From: Nitzschia sp. pyKryTriq1
Lineage: Eukaryota > Bacillariophyta > Bacillariophyceae > Bacillariales > Bacillariaceae
Length of the DNA: 64,000 bases
NCBI GenBank assembly: GCA_956465555.1
Contig: OY101115.1
Coordinates: 3,224,001-3,288,000 of the forward strand
Reading direction: 5' to 3'
Positions within the stretch are counted from its first letter, which is position 1. Each line of letters opens with the position of its first letter. The notes beneath the pieces were generated by a model. The model searched no databases. It was not told where the DNA came from and saw only the letters and a program-made list of their open reading frames with translations. The translations under genes were made by a program, and so were the position numbers. Of this stretch, positions 1 through 9,985 are shown piece after piece.

Positions 1-1
1 G

Positions 2-1732
2 CGAAGTGGCTCTCGCAGCGACTCTTTGCATTCTCGGTCTTCTGGAAGTGTTGGATCGCTCGAGGATATTGATGAATTGGACGAGACGACAAATAATAAG
101 GGAGGGGGAGAAAGTTCCGGTCTAGCGAGAGCCCGCGATCGATTACGGTCCAGTGCGACAACAACACCCAGCACACCGTCCACAATAAGAAGTGCAGGTG
201 CACGGCGGACGGTATCCGACGCGTCATCGTCGTCGTCGTCGTCGTTGTTGGCCTTTGAGAATTCTGCTTCTTCATTATTGATGGACGATTCTTCGCGGCG
301 GTCCTCTACTACTAATAGAAGACGACCTCCTCGACCGTCGAGATCCAATGATTCACTTGGAGGACTAATGTCGTCGTCATCGTCGTCGTCGGCGGCTGCT
401 AGTGCTATGAGTGCCAGTGTTCGAAGTCAACGGACAAGGCGTGCCCCACCGGCTCGATCGAAATCTGCGGGGGATACCTTGCTGGCACCTTCCAAAGCAG
501 CAGCTGCTGTAGCTGCAGAGACCGATGAGGAGTCTGGTAATAGTAGTCGAGGGCGAAGTTCCACCAAAACGAAAAGTGGAAGGAGCAGCAGCCGAAGTAG
601 AAGTAGAAGTCGAAGCAAAAGTAAGGGGGCTCGGAAACGACCAGGGTCCCGCATGGCACATGCAGTTTCCGCGGCAAACACGAGCAAAGATAGTGGCGGT
701 GGCGGTGGCGGGGATAGTCGAACGGCAGACACATCCACAGTGTCGAGTACTCGTACATCGGTCAGAGCCCGGCGGAAAGCAGCATCCGCAACAGCGGGTA
801 GTAGTCTATCAGGGCTTTCCATGCTCGATGATTTAAATCCGAGCAGGGCCCGAGGACGAGACTCCAAAAGTGTAGGTCCTGGACTCGTCTCCCCTCCCTC
901 GCGCTCCAAATTGTCGGCGCTTCCACAACGCAAGGTCACGAGAACCAAATCACAAGAAGGGGGTGGAGGTATAGATTCCTTGGCGGCTTTTCTAAACAAT
1001 ACAAAATCAGCTTCCAAATCCAAAATGTCAAGTTCTCGGAGTGTGGGCGCCGTGCCGACCAATGGATCATCCTCGGCTCCCAGTAAGAAGCCGTTGAGGC
1101 GGAGACTCAAAAAGTCCAGTGGCATATCAGACGAGGAATCCGAAGCCGGGGGTAGCCAGAGTCGAAGACCTGCACGAAGCAATAGTACCAAGAGCAAAAT
1201 GAAAGGGCACAGTAGCCTTGGTTCAGGTTTGGACTTGCACTCCGCATCCAATGCTCCAATGGAGAGCTATGGTGGTGGAACCAAAATGAGAGGCCGTAAG
1301 CAGTCGTCGAAAGGCCAGCAGCGAAGTAGCTCAGGCAGTAGTTCGGAGGGGAGTCTGGAGGATGACAGCCTGCACGTATCTGATCTTCATGGAGGAGGCA
1401 AGCAGAACGGAAGTAGTTCACGGACAAGCGAGAAACCACTCAGCCGAATGAATAAAAGCATGGGCGATATTGCGTTCAAGGCGTCGGATCTTGGATCACT
1501 ACTCGCGCAACAAAAGGAAATCAAGCGCCGGGGAGGAGCTAGTGTGATTTCGGAATTTATGGATGGTAATACGGATGAACCTCAAGACGACATTTTTTCG
1601 AAATATACTTGGACGACTTCTCGACAAGATCGGAGCAAAGTACAAGTGGAGCGTAAGCTGTTGAATGAGACGCTCCGCCAAGGAACATTTCTGAAAGTCT
1701 TTGAATCCTACATCACCAAGTCTAAATCATAG
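2..1732 (+). CDS. Ser/Arg-rich disordered protein, 5' end missing
   Basis: The frame is already open at the first base of the window, and no ATG is needed at its upstream end, so this is the 3' part of a longer gene. About 577 residues are visible. Most is low-complexity and predicted disordered: poly-Ser runs, an RS/KS stretch near residue 195 (positions about 590-640), Gly runs and many Arg-Ser pairs. Only the last 70 residues look folded (GDIAFKASDLGSLLAQQKEI, then a segment with DIFSKYTWTTSRQDRSKV and a helical end). RS-rich tails occur in splicing and nuclear-speckle proteins, but nothing here identifies a family. The last exon is unbroken. It converges with TSG101, with about 160 bases between the stop codons. 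Function unknown. Confidence 0.7.
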   Translation, partial: RSGSRSDSLHSRSSGSVGSLEDIDELDETTNNKGGGESSGLARARDRLRSSATTTPSTPSTIRSAGARRTVSDASSSSSSSLLAFENSASSLLMDDSSRRSSTTNRRRPPRPSRSNDSLGGLMSSSSSSSAAASAMSASVRSQRTRRAPPARSKSAGDTLLAPSKAAAAVAAETDEESGNSSRGRSSTKTKSGRSSSRSRSRSRSKSKGARKRPGSRMAHAVSAANTSKDSGGGGGGDSRTADTSTVSSTRTSVRARRKAASATAGSSLSGLSMLDDLNPSRARGRDSKSVGPGLVSPPSRSKLSALPQRKVTRTKSQEGGGGIDSLAAFLNNTKSASKSKMSSSRSVGAVPTNGSSSAPSKKPLRRRLKKSSGISDEESEAGGSQSRRPARSNSTKSKMKGHSSLGSGLDLHSASNAPMESYGGGTKMRGRKQSSKGQQRSSSGSSSEGSLEDDSLHVSDLHGGGKQNGSSSRTSEKPLSRMNKSMGDIAFKASDLGSLLAQQKEIKRRGGASVISEFMDGNTDEPQDDIFSKYTWTTSRQDRSKVQVERKLLNETLRQGTFLKVFESYITKSKS

Positions 1733-1896
1733 TTTGGGAAGCGTGGTCAGAAGTGGAATGCATCATTCCTCTCTCATAGCTGCTACACATTAGGAGTTAT
1801 TCCAAATGCCTGACGATTATGAGTGTGTTCAAAATGCGCGTTGTTTAATCTTATACGGGTATACAGGCGTAGGCCCAAAACGAAACCATGAAAATC

Positions 1897-3120
1897 CTAT
1901 GACCCTCCGTTTTGGATCAGCACTTGATTGATCTTGATGAGATGAGCTCGAACCAGAAATTGGCGTTTTGCCAACTTGCGGACCGACTTTAGATGTGTAC
2001 TACAATCAATATGCCCCGTGTACATGCCACGGTCCAAAAAGTACAGAGCATCTGTAATCGCCGCATTCTCCGAAGATAGATTGAGCATTTGGGAGTGTAA
2101 CTTGGTTGCTGGTTGACACAGATCGTCCACCGACACTTGCTGTTCTGACGAATCTTTGCTTTCTTCCAGCCATTGCTCAATTTCTTTCGTCTTGGTATCA
2201 ACCACAGCAATATTGGCTTCTAACTTCTGAATAAGATTATGCGACTCTTCGATCTCTTGATCGATCGTTTCCTTGGATAGTTTCAAGAGTTGCTGGTCGC
2301 GCCAATCCGACTGTACCGTCGTTTTGGCTTCCATCGCTACCCTCTGCAAATGTCCCAGAATCTTTTGGTTGACCTGATCTTGCAGTTGATCTCGTTTCTT
2401 TTCCTCCCACACTTTTTGTGCAGAGGCCTGTCGTTCACGTTCTTGAGCCTCCTGTTCCGCTCGTCGCACCGCCTCAGCCGCCGCGTTGGCCTCCGCGGCT
2501 TCTCGCGCCATGATAGCTTCGATCTGCTCTTGCATGTACCGGTCTGAATCAACATTCGAGCTGGTATTAGCAATTCTGGAGGTCTCACCACTACCACTAC
2601 CACTCCCACCGACGTAGGGTGGCGGCGCTTGCGAGACCGGTGGCGGGGGTGGTGGAGGTGCTGGTGTGGACCGAGTAAAGACGGGAGGATCAGCTGAGAA
2701 GACGCTGCTCATGGCCACCACCATTTCAATCAAACTGTGCGTCCGACCGTTCCATTCGTGCAGGTAGGGCATGTAGACCATACCGTCACTTCCTACATGT
2801 GGATGATTTTCCTTGAGGTACATATTCTGAGCCAAACGAATGTACGATACAGGTGGTCTTATCGGATACCCAGGTGGCAGATATATATCCACCAAGAGTT
2901 GGTAAGTGTTGCCCCTGAAGACGATCGCGATGGTACCTTGTAGCACGAGGCAGTTGGATGTGTCCCCATTGTTCTCCACAAGCGGGGCGATCCCTGGAGC
3001 CAGGTGAACTCCAACGGAACTCTTCAATAAACTTGAAGCATCGCGATCGACTCGACTGGGATCTCTGTAGAGACCACCGAGACGACTAAGTAATGTCGTC
3101 ACTCTCGGATCATGTACCAT
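1897..3120 (-). CDS. TSG101: TSG101/VPS23, ESCRT-I subunit
   Basis: Single-exon protein of 407 residues. The start is the first ATG (3118-3120), which places MVHDPRVTTLL at the usual beginning of the family; the open frame upstream has no ATG. Residues 1 to about 155 form a UEV domain, a ubiquitin-conjugating fold without the catalytic cysteine, with the hallmarks VFRGNTYQLLVDIYLPPGYP, MYLKENHPHV, MVYMPYLHEWN and the DPPVF ending. A proline-rich linker with PPPPPPP and PPPYV follows, then a long charged coiled coil (about 185-300), then a C-terminal steadiness box (DALYFLDRGMYTGHID). In known systems the UEV binds ubiquitin and P(S/T)AP motifs, and the coiled coil assembles ESCRT-I for sorting membrane proteins into multivesicular bodies. 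Domain order and length match the family. Confidence 0.93.
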   Translation of the reverse strand: MVHDPRVTTLLSRLGGLYRDPSRVDRDASSLLKSSVGVHLAPGIAPLVENNGDTSNCLVLQGTIAIVFRGNTYQLLVDIYLPPGYPIRPPVSYIRLAQNMYLKENHPHVGSDGMVYMPYLHEWNGRTHSLIEMVVAMSSVFSADPPVFTRSTPAPPPPPPPVSQAPPPYVGGSGSGSGETSRIANTSSNVDSDRYMQEQIEAIMAREAAEANAAAEAVRRAEQEAQERERQASAQKVWEEKKRDQLQDQVNQKILGHLQRVAMEAKTTVQSDWRDQQLLKLSKETIDQEIEESHNLIQKLEANIAVVDTKTKEIEQWLEESKDSSEQQVSVDDLCQPATKLHSQMLNLSSENAAITDALYFLDRGMYTGHIDCSTHLKSVRKLAKRQFLVRAHLIKINQVLIQNGGS

Positions 3121-3891
3121 GCTTTCTGTGATTATTATTTGTGATGTTGCAGTATCACCGAGGGCTGGGCACTGCAATGAGGAAATGAAATAGAAGTCCT
3201 TTCTTCTTTCTTCCAACAACAACACACAACAACGCGTGTACTCCTGGCGCGAGCAACGTCAACACGCTGAAAGGCTGCTTTCACTTCGTTGTGGTTCGCG
3301 TGATTGCATTCCTTCGTAAGAAGTAAAAACAACGCCCAGAGAGCAGAGTCGTGCGGAGTTCCGGTTGGTCGAGCAAGTCGACCGGTGCGTCCAGCAGTTA
3401 GTTAGTACGTACAGTACTGTAGCAGATCTCGTCTCATGACGACTCCTTGAGAGGGTAGCTACCGTACTCTCTACTACTACTAGACTAGAGAAAGATAAAG
3501 AAGATATTTGGGATTCATAGAAGCTACGTCATTTTAAGAGTTGCTCAGTTTCGCTGGATAGAGTAATGGTATCCCCTCCACGGTGTTACACGAGGAGGCT
3601 GCTTGAGAATCGAGCACCTGCAAAGTCAGGCTCCCCAAACAACTATTCGTACTGACTCTACTAGACAGAAGATTATTCACTCTACCAGTACTACAGTAGT
3701 AGCGCTGGAGGAGATGGATGCAGAGAAGCCATCCCCAATATGCCTCGATCTACTTTGCTGCGACCTTATCCTCCCGACCACTCCCTAGTAGAGTAGTCGA
3801 ATTAGACTCCTCCGCACGTTCAACTATCGAAAGCCCCCAAGGGACAAGCTTCTGAAACGTCCCGTTTTGACCTATTCGTCTATTGATATTA
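3121..3891. other. intergenic, TSG101 upstream region
   Basis: No supported gene. This holds the TSG101 promoter side and the 3' flank of the p24 gene. It contains clusters of CTAGTAG/CTACTAG and AGTACTGTAC palindromes (about 3400-3490). Confidence 0.6.
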
Positions 3892-4735
3892 TTATAGATA
3901 CCTTCTGGTTTCAAAGAATCGTTTCCAATACATGACTTGACAGGTGGCCATTCCAACAACCAACAATGCCTCAATATACGTCCACCGCGACAATCGCGAC
4001 AAAATTGAATCGTTCATTTCTTGATGCATCGCTTCCCGATTCCGCACATATTCGTAATGATCCAGCAGATTGCTCCAATCTTGATGAATACGCGTCGCCT
4101 TGTTGACTAGCTGCAAGGCCCGTTCGCCATCGGGTCCAATCTCTTCGTCTTTTAACGTCCGCGGCGCTTTGGTAACATGAATGGAAAATCCGACATCGAA
4201 TTCATTTTCCTCATCCTCAGTGGATTCATTATTTTCAAAACACAAACCATATCGAGTGTCGGGCTTGACGGCAGCCGCGTCGAGTTGAAAGGTCCCCTCG
4301 CGTTTGCCTTTGGGGGACTCGTACACCATTTCTCCACTATCAGGGTTGCTAATACTCACTGAAAGATCTCTCGCTTCCACATCTTCATCAATGCAATCGA
4401 AACTTCCACTGGAAAGAAATACGAGAAGAGAAGCATTAGCATTAAAAATGACCATAATATGCGTAGAATTGAATTGGATATTGTGCCAACTCCAGCTACC
4501 GGTAGTTCGTACTGGTATGCACAGCGACGACCAATACTGTGTGTACGAATACTCACGAGATTAGTACTGCCTGGTTCTTGGGGGTTCGAATGTAGAAACA
4601 CTCTTGTTCTCCTGGTTGGATGGTAAGCACATAGGATGCGGACGCTTGCTCCAACGATCCGAACCAATGCAAGAGCGCCATCGGAACGATCCAAACCGGT
4701 GATAATGCCGATCTTTGCATTCTTTGAGTGGGCAT
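3892..4735 (-). CDS. p24/TMED family cargo receptor, beta (Emp24/TMED2-like)
   Basis: Two exons, 4735-4557 and 4408-3892, join in phase across a 148-base intron (donor GTGAGT, acceptor CTTTCCAG) and give 231 residues. The N-terminus is a signal peptide; the mature protein begins near SYVLTIQPGEQECFYI, the first strands of a GOLD domain. A coiled-coil region follows (RIHQDWSNLLDHYEYVRNRE), then one membrane span (YIEALLVVGMATCQVMYW) and a short cytosolic tail WKRFFETRRYL. The FF pair plus basic residues in the tail is the known COPII/COPI binding signal, and the tail resembles that of TMED2/Emp24. Role: cargo selection and vesicle formation between ER and Golgi. The splice was placed by eye, but the restored GOLD sequence strongly supports it. 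Confidence 0.88.
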
Positions 4736-5192
4736 TTTATTTTCACTGGAAAAACTACTTGTAGGAAATATTGTCTTTGAGCACAGTGGGTGAGTAATAC
4801 AGACTACTCTCTATCTCTAGAGGGTGTGGAAAGTGTGGCAGATGGCAAAGTGTGGATGAAGTCCTGTGCTCAACACTTAAAACCTGTTCTCATCTCATGG
4901 TCATTGCGGTCTCTCTCCCTCATCGCATTATTTCAATATTTATCGCGGGCGTATCGCGTGTGAGAGGAGTGTGCGTGGGTCTGGCCGTGCGTGCGCTTCA
5001 AATACGACTCCTTCGACTTAAACCGGAAAATTGCAACCGGTCAAGCAAGAACTTGAAAAGATCCTTGATCCTTCTGCCGATCATTGATACTCGTATCGTC
5101 GCACCGGTACATCTCCTACCGGTATCCAAACATCTCTAGTCTACTCTTTCAATCGCTACGAGTATCAATATACTCCTAGTCCTTTTCGTCTC
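4736..5192. promoter_or_regulatory. divergent intergenic region p24 / MOSC
   Basis: A 457-base spacer between two divergently transcribed genes must hold both promoters. I see no clear TATA box. TACCGGTA palindromes lie at about 5104-5122. Confidence 0.4.
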
Positions 5193-6080
5193 ATGGTTGC
5201 AACAACGATACGGGCTCTTTTCGCAATAACAGTGACACTGCTTTGTCGAAGGAACGAACGTGGCCATGTTCCTGTGGTCACGTGCTTCCAACCGTCGCGA
5301 TCTTCCTATGATTCTTCTTCACTGCCACCCAGCAGACGAAAGCATTCACCACAAAGAACGATGGTGTTGAGCGCGGAGTGGCAAGAAAAATTGCAAGACT
5401 TTTTTGGGATGGGTGATGATAATAAAGGAAAATCATGGAATGCTAGTGTAGAGAAGAATAATACGAATCCGAAATCGGATGTTGTTGTTGGAGTGGTGAC
5501 GAGACTGGCGGCGCGCCAATTCGACGCCGACAGCAGCAAGCCTTCCTCCCGGTCGTACACTACCCGCAAAGCCGAACTTTCCTCCGAAGCTCACGTCACC
5601 AAAGAGGGAGTCCAAGGGGACTATAATCATTACCGTACTGTCGCCTTGAAATCGACCAAAGATCGTGCCGTATCCCTTCTGACGAACGATGTCATGGTGG
5701 CCCTTCGATCGGAATATCCAAATTTTAGCTTTGAGGATGGCGATCTAGGAGAAAACATCTCAGTGGATAACGTTTCGTTTGACTTTTTTCGAGTAGGGGA
5801 GCACTACAAGTTTGTCACGGTAGTGGCGGAAGAGAAAGAGGAAACAACTTCATCGTCTGTTGTCGTCGTGGAAATTACAGAGAAGATGGATCCCTGTGCA
5901 AATCTCTGTAAGCTCTCGTACATCAATGACGAGTCCCTCCAGCCAAAGGAACGAATCTCACGATGTAAAGAATTTCTGAATTTCTTGGATCGGTATGATG
6001 GATATCGAGGCTGGTATGCCAAAGTCATTCAAGAAGGCATCATTCCAAAAGGCGCAAAAGTAGTTCGTCTCGATGACTGA
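5193..6080 (+). CDS. MOSC-domain protein, possibly plastid-targeted
   Basis: Single-exon protein of 295 residues. Residues about 140-295 match a MOSC domain (the C-terminal domain of molybdenum-cofactor sulfurases): GDYNHYRTVALKSTKDRAVS, then GDLGENI, then the conserved cysteine in MDPCANLCKL, and the closing GYRGWYAKVIQEG..PKGAKV. MOSC proteins bind sulfur or molybdenum cofactor through that cysteine; no substrate can be assigned. The first 35 residues are hydrophobic (ALFAITVTLLC), and the following TC-FQPSRSS resembles the signal/transit junction of diatom plastid proteins, so import into the plastid is possible but inferred. The region between about 35 and 135 is low-complexity. Confidence 0.85.
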   Translation: MVATTIRALFAITVTLLCRRNERGHVPVVTCFQPSRSSYDSSSLPPSRRKHSPQRTMVLSAEWQEKLQDFFGMGDDNKGKSWNASVEKNNTNPKSDVVVGVVTRLAARQFDADSSKPSSRSYTTRKAELSSEAHVTKEGVQGDYNHYRTVALKSTKDRAVSLLTNDVMVALRSEYPNFSFEDGDLGENISVDNVSFDFFRVGEHYKFVTVVAEEKEETTSSSVVVVEITEKMDPCANLCKLSYINDESLQPKERISRCKEFLNFLDRYDGYRGWYAKVIQEGIIPKGAKVVRLDD

Positions 6081-6457
6081 ACATCGCAAACATTATGAAA
6101 AAATATAAACTAGAGAACAGGAGTGAAGAGGTATGTTTTAGATCTCCGCTTGGTGGATACGGTAGGTGGAGATGATAGAGCAGTATAGACGATACAGTAT
6201 CAGTATTCGTAGATACAACCCTTCTAACTGTCTCGCCAAAAGAACTACTCGCTCGACCCGTACTGTACAGACAGTACATACAGTAGTAGGTTTATTTCAT
6301 ACCGGTACCAGGTACCTGGTACGTATCATCATTGGCACGGGGAACCACGCAATACGAGCCCTAACGGTATTACTGGTACCGGTACATTACCAGGTACAGT
6401 ACAGTAAGGGGGGGTGGGAATGAAGCAAAAACAAAAAAGGAAATAAAACAGATTGCC
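6081..6457. other. intergenic, palindrome-rich
   Basis: No gene. Dense overlapping GGTACC, ACCGGT and GTAC palindromes from about 6240 to 6405. A run of six A at 6433-6438 is the minus-strand Pol III terminator of the neighbouring tRNA. Confidence 0.6.
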
Positions 6458-6542
6458 TGCATTCGACGGGGTTCGAACCCGCGCGGACTGGTGTGTCCAG
6501 TTGATCTTAAGTCAACCCCCTTAACCTCTCGGGCACAAATGC
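6458..6542 (-). tRNA. tRNA-Leu (anticodon TAA)
   Basis: Read on the minus strand, a 7-bp acceptor stem forms between GCATTTG and CGAATGC, with one G-T pair and discriminator A. The anticodon stem is GTTGA/TCAAC around the loop CTTAAGA, giving anticodon TAA. The variable arm is long, as in class II tRNAs, and the T arm contains GGTTCGAACC. Length is 85 bases without CCA and there is no intron. Six T residues about 20 bases downstream act as the Pol III stop. Confidence 0.95.
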
Positions 6543-6930
6543 AGTATCATTTACGCTGAAAAATATATATTATATACGTAGTGGTATGGATACGAATACC
6601 CTATAGTACGAGAAAGGATAGTAAGAGTAATAAAGAGTTGCCTGTAGTTATTCATTCAGTACTGGTACCATCAGGTAGAAGAGAGCCCTTCTAAAAACTT
6701 GTATTCCGAGGCTCGTGTTTTTGCTTCGCTCTCCACACTTTTCATTTCCTTAGGCTGCTGCTGTGAGATTTGAACTACCGGTACGCGTACTTGGTGGATA
6801 AATTCGCATGCAAAACAAGAAAAAGAAAAACCGACACACCTGGGTTCAAAAATAACTCTAGTATGTTTTCAAACAATATACCGGCATCATCTTGGCGAGA
6901 GTTGTTCTCTGTGCATGTCCATTTTCTGTA
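6543..6930. other. intergenic, no gene seen
   Basis: Spacer between the tRNA and the 3' end of the next minus-strand gene. It holds scattered GGTACC/ACCGGTAC palindromes and AT-rich DNA. Confidence 0.5.
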
Positions 6931-8906
6931 CTACTCTGAGTAGTAATTAAGGTCTGCCCCGCCGTTGCGCCTTTCCTCCAAAAGCTTATCCTTAAATTCA
7001 TACAAAGTTTGAGTGAGCTCTTCGTATTGCTCTTCACATTGGAATAGTAGCTTGACTATCTTCGAGTCTTCAGCACTGCCAACGCTACTGGAACTTTGGC
7101 TAGCTCTGCTACTCTCTCGACGCCTCTTTGTAGGAGGAGGTTTGTACTCAATCCCATCATCTCCTTCACTGCCAACGCTGCTGGAACTTCTGCTAGCTAC
7201 GGTCTCAGAAACGTGTTCGACTGCGGTCGCCTTGCTAGTTTTTTGACGCCTCTTTCTAGGGGGTGGTTCGTACTCAATCTCATCATCTATGTCAAACGAC
7301 AACGTGTCATGTGATTCGTCATCACCCCTTGCCACCGCAGAACGACCTAGACTCTTCTTACGGGACATCCGAGGTTTTCGTTTCGCGGAATTTTCAGCAG
7401 CAGCATAATTATCTTTCCCAAAATCGTCGTCAGCAACATCTATGGTCTCGACTGCCTTTTTTCCTCTTCTGTGATTATCGCCGATGTTAGCCTCGATTAA
7501 ATCTAGACATGCTACGATCTTTGCGTACAGGGAGGAGTCGATCTCCTTTTTGATCACCAATGCGTTGTAACAAGCATGAGTACGGGCAATGAAAATCATG
7601 CATTTGAGACAATCTCGTCTTCGATGAGGAAAGTAGAAATTCTTCGTCCTGCGGAGGATCTTTCGGGAAAATAGTGTAATATATGAAGTGAGCGACGTTA
7701 TCTTCCGAATTGTTCTTTGCTTTCGATCGTGTTCGTCTCCTTACATTGGGATAATGAAAGGGAATATTGAAAGTATGAATGGCTTCTTGAACGACACCCC
7801 ATAATTCAAAATCCCTTACCAAGCCACAGACCGTGAGCTCTTCCGTCTTCACAAGTCGTGTGGACACCAAACACAAAAGTAAAAGTTCTTTTGGTAACAT
7901 CTCTACTTGGTCACCTCGAATCTTCCCAGTCAACCATTCTTGACTGTATACGATACCTGATTTCTGGATCAAATCTTCAATACAAAATTGATGGGAATAA
8001 CTGTGAGATTGGTGTTCGAAATATATAGATCGATAGATGTGCAATAGAATACTTCGACGCACCATGTGTTTGAACCATAGTCAAACCTTTGGCAGCCCCG
8101 AATACTTTTGCTGCTTCATTGTTGACTGCTTGATAGTGATATCCAGGTGTTCGCTCCTTGCGCAATTGCAGCGCTTTCTTTAGTGTTGTGAATAATTCCT
8201 CCCCATCCTCCGCGTTCGACTTTGGTTCGTACGGAGATTTCCCGATGACGGTATCCGGATCGATGTTCGAACCAGAGTTTTCTGCTGGGGTGTCCATATC
8301 CGCATCATCCAAATCTACTACCGCGTTTACTCTCTCCTTGCTCTTTGAGCCCTTTTTCTTAGAAGTCGTTGTTGTTTCATGGATTTCTTGTTCATCTGTT
8401 GCGCCTTTGCGGGGTACCAGGACGAGATCTTCTAAATAGCACTTCTTGGCCGTCGCCACTTGAGATTTGTTCAACTGAAGTGAAACACCTTTCCTTTCAA
8501 ACAACAGCCTCGTGTCCTTGGTACCCTTGTCTGGTGATCTATCTAGCATTTTTCGAAATGCCATGTTGTATTTCAACACGAGACTCGACTGTATGGCGAC
8601 AGGGTTACTGCAGTTGGTGTGCTCTTTCGGAATTTCGCCGAGTGTCCAAAATCTCTCCCCGTCCGGACCTTCCTCCATCTGACCCGTCGATGGAAGGTGG
8701 AAGCGAGATAAAACGACCTTCCAGTCGCAAGAAGTGCATCCATATTCCTTCCTAGTGGGGCTTTTCAAAACCTGGACACATCTCGACACCTTGGAACAGT
8801 AGAACGCCAAAACTGGAATGGCTTCTTGGACGTCTAACGGTGTCAGTCGTTTGTATTTCATTTCGGCCCAGGTCGAGCCCCATCTGGGATTATGATACAT
8901 CTCCAT
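6931..8906 (-). CDS. unrecognised three-exon protein with zinc-knuckle-like region
   Basis: Proposed exons are 8906-8063, 7956-7745 and 7659-6931 (594 residues). Donors are GTGCGT and GTAAGG; acceptors end in AATCAG and CGAAAG, and the phases fit. The second acceptor could instead lie 15 bases downstream. Near residues 48-95 there is C-x2-C (YGCTSCDWKV) followed by EHTNC. This spacing recalls the zinc fold of MuDR/FAR1-type DNA-binding domains, but the match is loose. The start of exon 3 supplies another C-x2-C (DCLKCMIF) with a nearby HxC. The C-terminal third contains a duplicated unit, IEYEPPPRKRRQKTSKA and IEYKPPPTKRRRESSRA, each beside SSSSVGS: two basic, NLS-like patches. A nuclear, perhaps DNA-binding, role is inferred; I do not recognise the family. 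Confidence 0.6.
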
Positions 8907-9985
8907 TGTTGAAGAATGAATCGAGAGATGATAGCAATACAAGTTCGAGATGTGAGTAGCAGTAAGCGGTACCGGTAGACTGCTCTCTCTCTACGAGAGT
9001 AGAGAGTAGTCAGTAGTCAGTGCGTTGGGAGTTGCGGGACTTGGGAGTTGAGTTGGGAGATACAGTACTCTACTACTACTTCTAGTAGAGTACCTGTACC
9101 GGTACCAGGTAGTCTACAGTACGAGTACAGTACCTGGTACCGGAACCGGTGTCGTGAATTATTGGATTCGTGGTGTACAGAAACAGTCCCAAATGGAATT
9201 CCAATCTAACGAGTCGTCTGCGATACAATCGGAAAGCTATCTTGGTACTGGTAGCGATGCTCCGGCGGAGACTATTGTTTACTATTATACGGGTACCTGA
9301 AGATTCTATATTCCTACCCAATGAACGAGATTCCCTAACTACAGCAAACGATGATCGTAACAAACAATCTTGCGGGATCAAGATTTAGATGGTTGGGACG
9401 ATTACTACTATCTTCATCGTGGAAGATGACCATATTCATCGTACGGCATGCATGCGCCCTCATATCTAGCCTGGCGCATGCCGCAACTCCTCGCCATTCG
9501 CCACAGCACCCAGGGGGGATTGGTCCCTACTACAAAACTGAGGAGATCGAAGCTAGTAGTACGGAGTACAGGTACTCTACCGGTACTACAGAGTTTAGCT
9601 ATCGTAAAGCATCGAAAAAGTGCTGTCTGATTTAGTTACTACCTTGACGGTCGAGAGCAATGAATCTCTCTTGCGCCGGAACGATACAAGTAATAGCCAC
9701 GGCCAGACAGTCCACCGATTGATGATTCAGTGGACTCTCTTCACCCATACGGAATCATGAGCGCTAGTCTGCACATCTACAGAGACGATGGAACCTCTAC
9801 TAGCTAGTAGTTCTGTGCTTGGACTACTACTGATACTGCTACTAGTAGTAGCAGTAGAGAGAGAGAGAGGCATGCCAATGCATCATTTCTATTTTTAGTA
9901 CTTTCAAATTTAGTTGTTGCCGCCTCTTTCTGTTATTATTCCCCCGGAGAAGAGTGCGTACTATGTATAAATTCACTGTTCGACT
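8907..9985. other. intergenic region, no supported gene
   Basis: About 1.1 kb of spacer. GTAC/ACCGGT palindromes cluster at 8968-9145. A near-perfect hairpin CTGCTAC-TAGTA-GTAGCAG lies near 9836-9854, followed by a short GA run. Short open frames here lack family features. Confidence 0.5.

Noticed and set aside
427-1251. 274-codon minus-strand open frame antisense to the Ser/Arg-rich gene
   Set aside because: Leu-rich mirror of Ser/Arg codons on the other strand. No domain or conserved motif; a shadow of the real frame.
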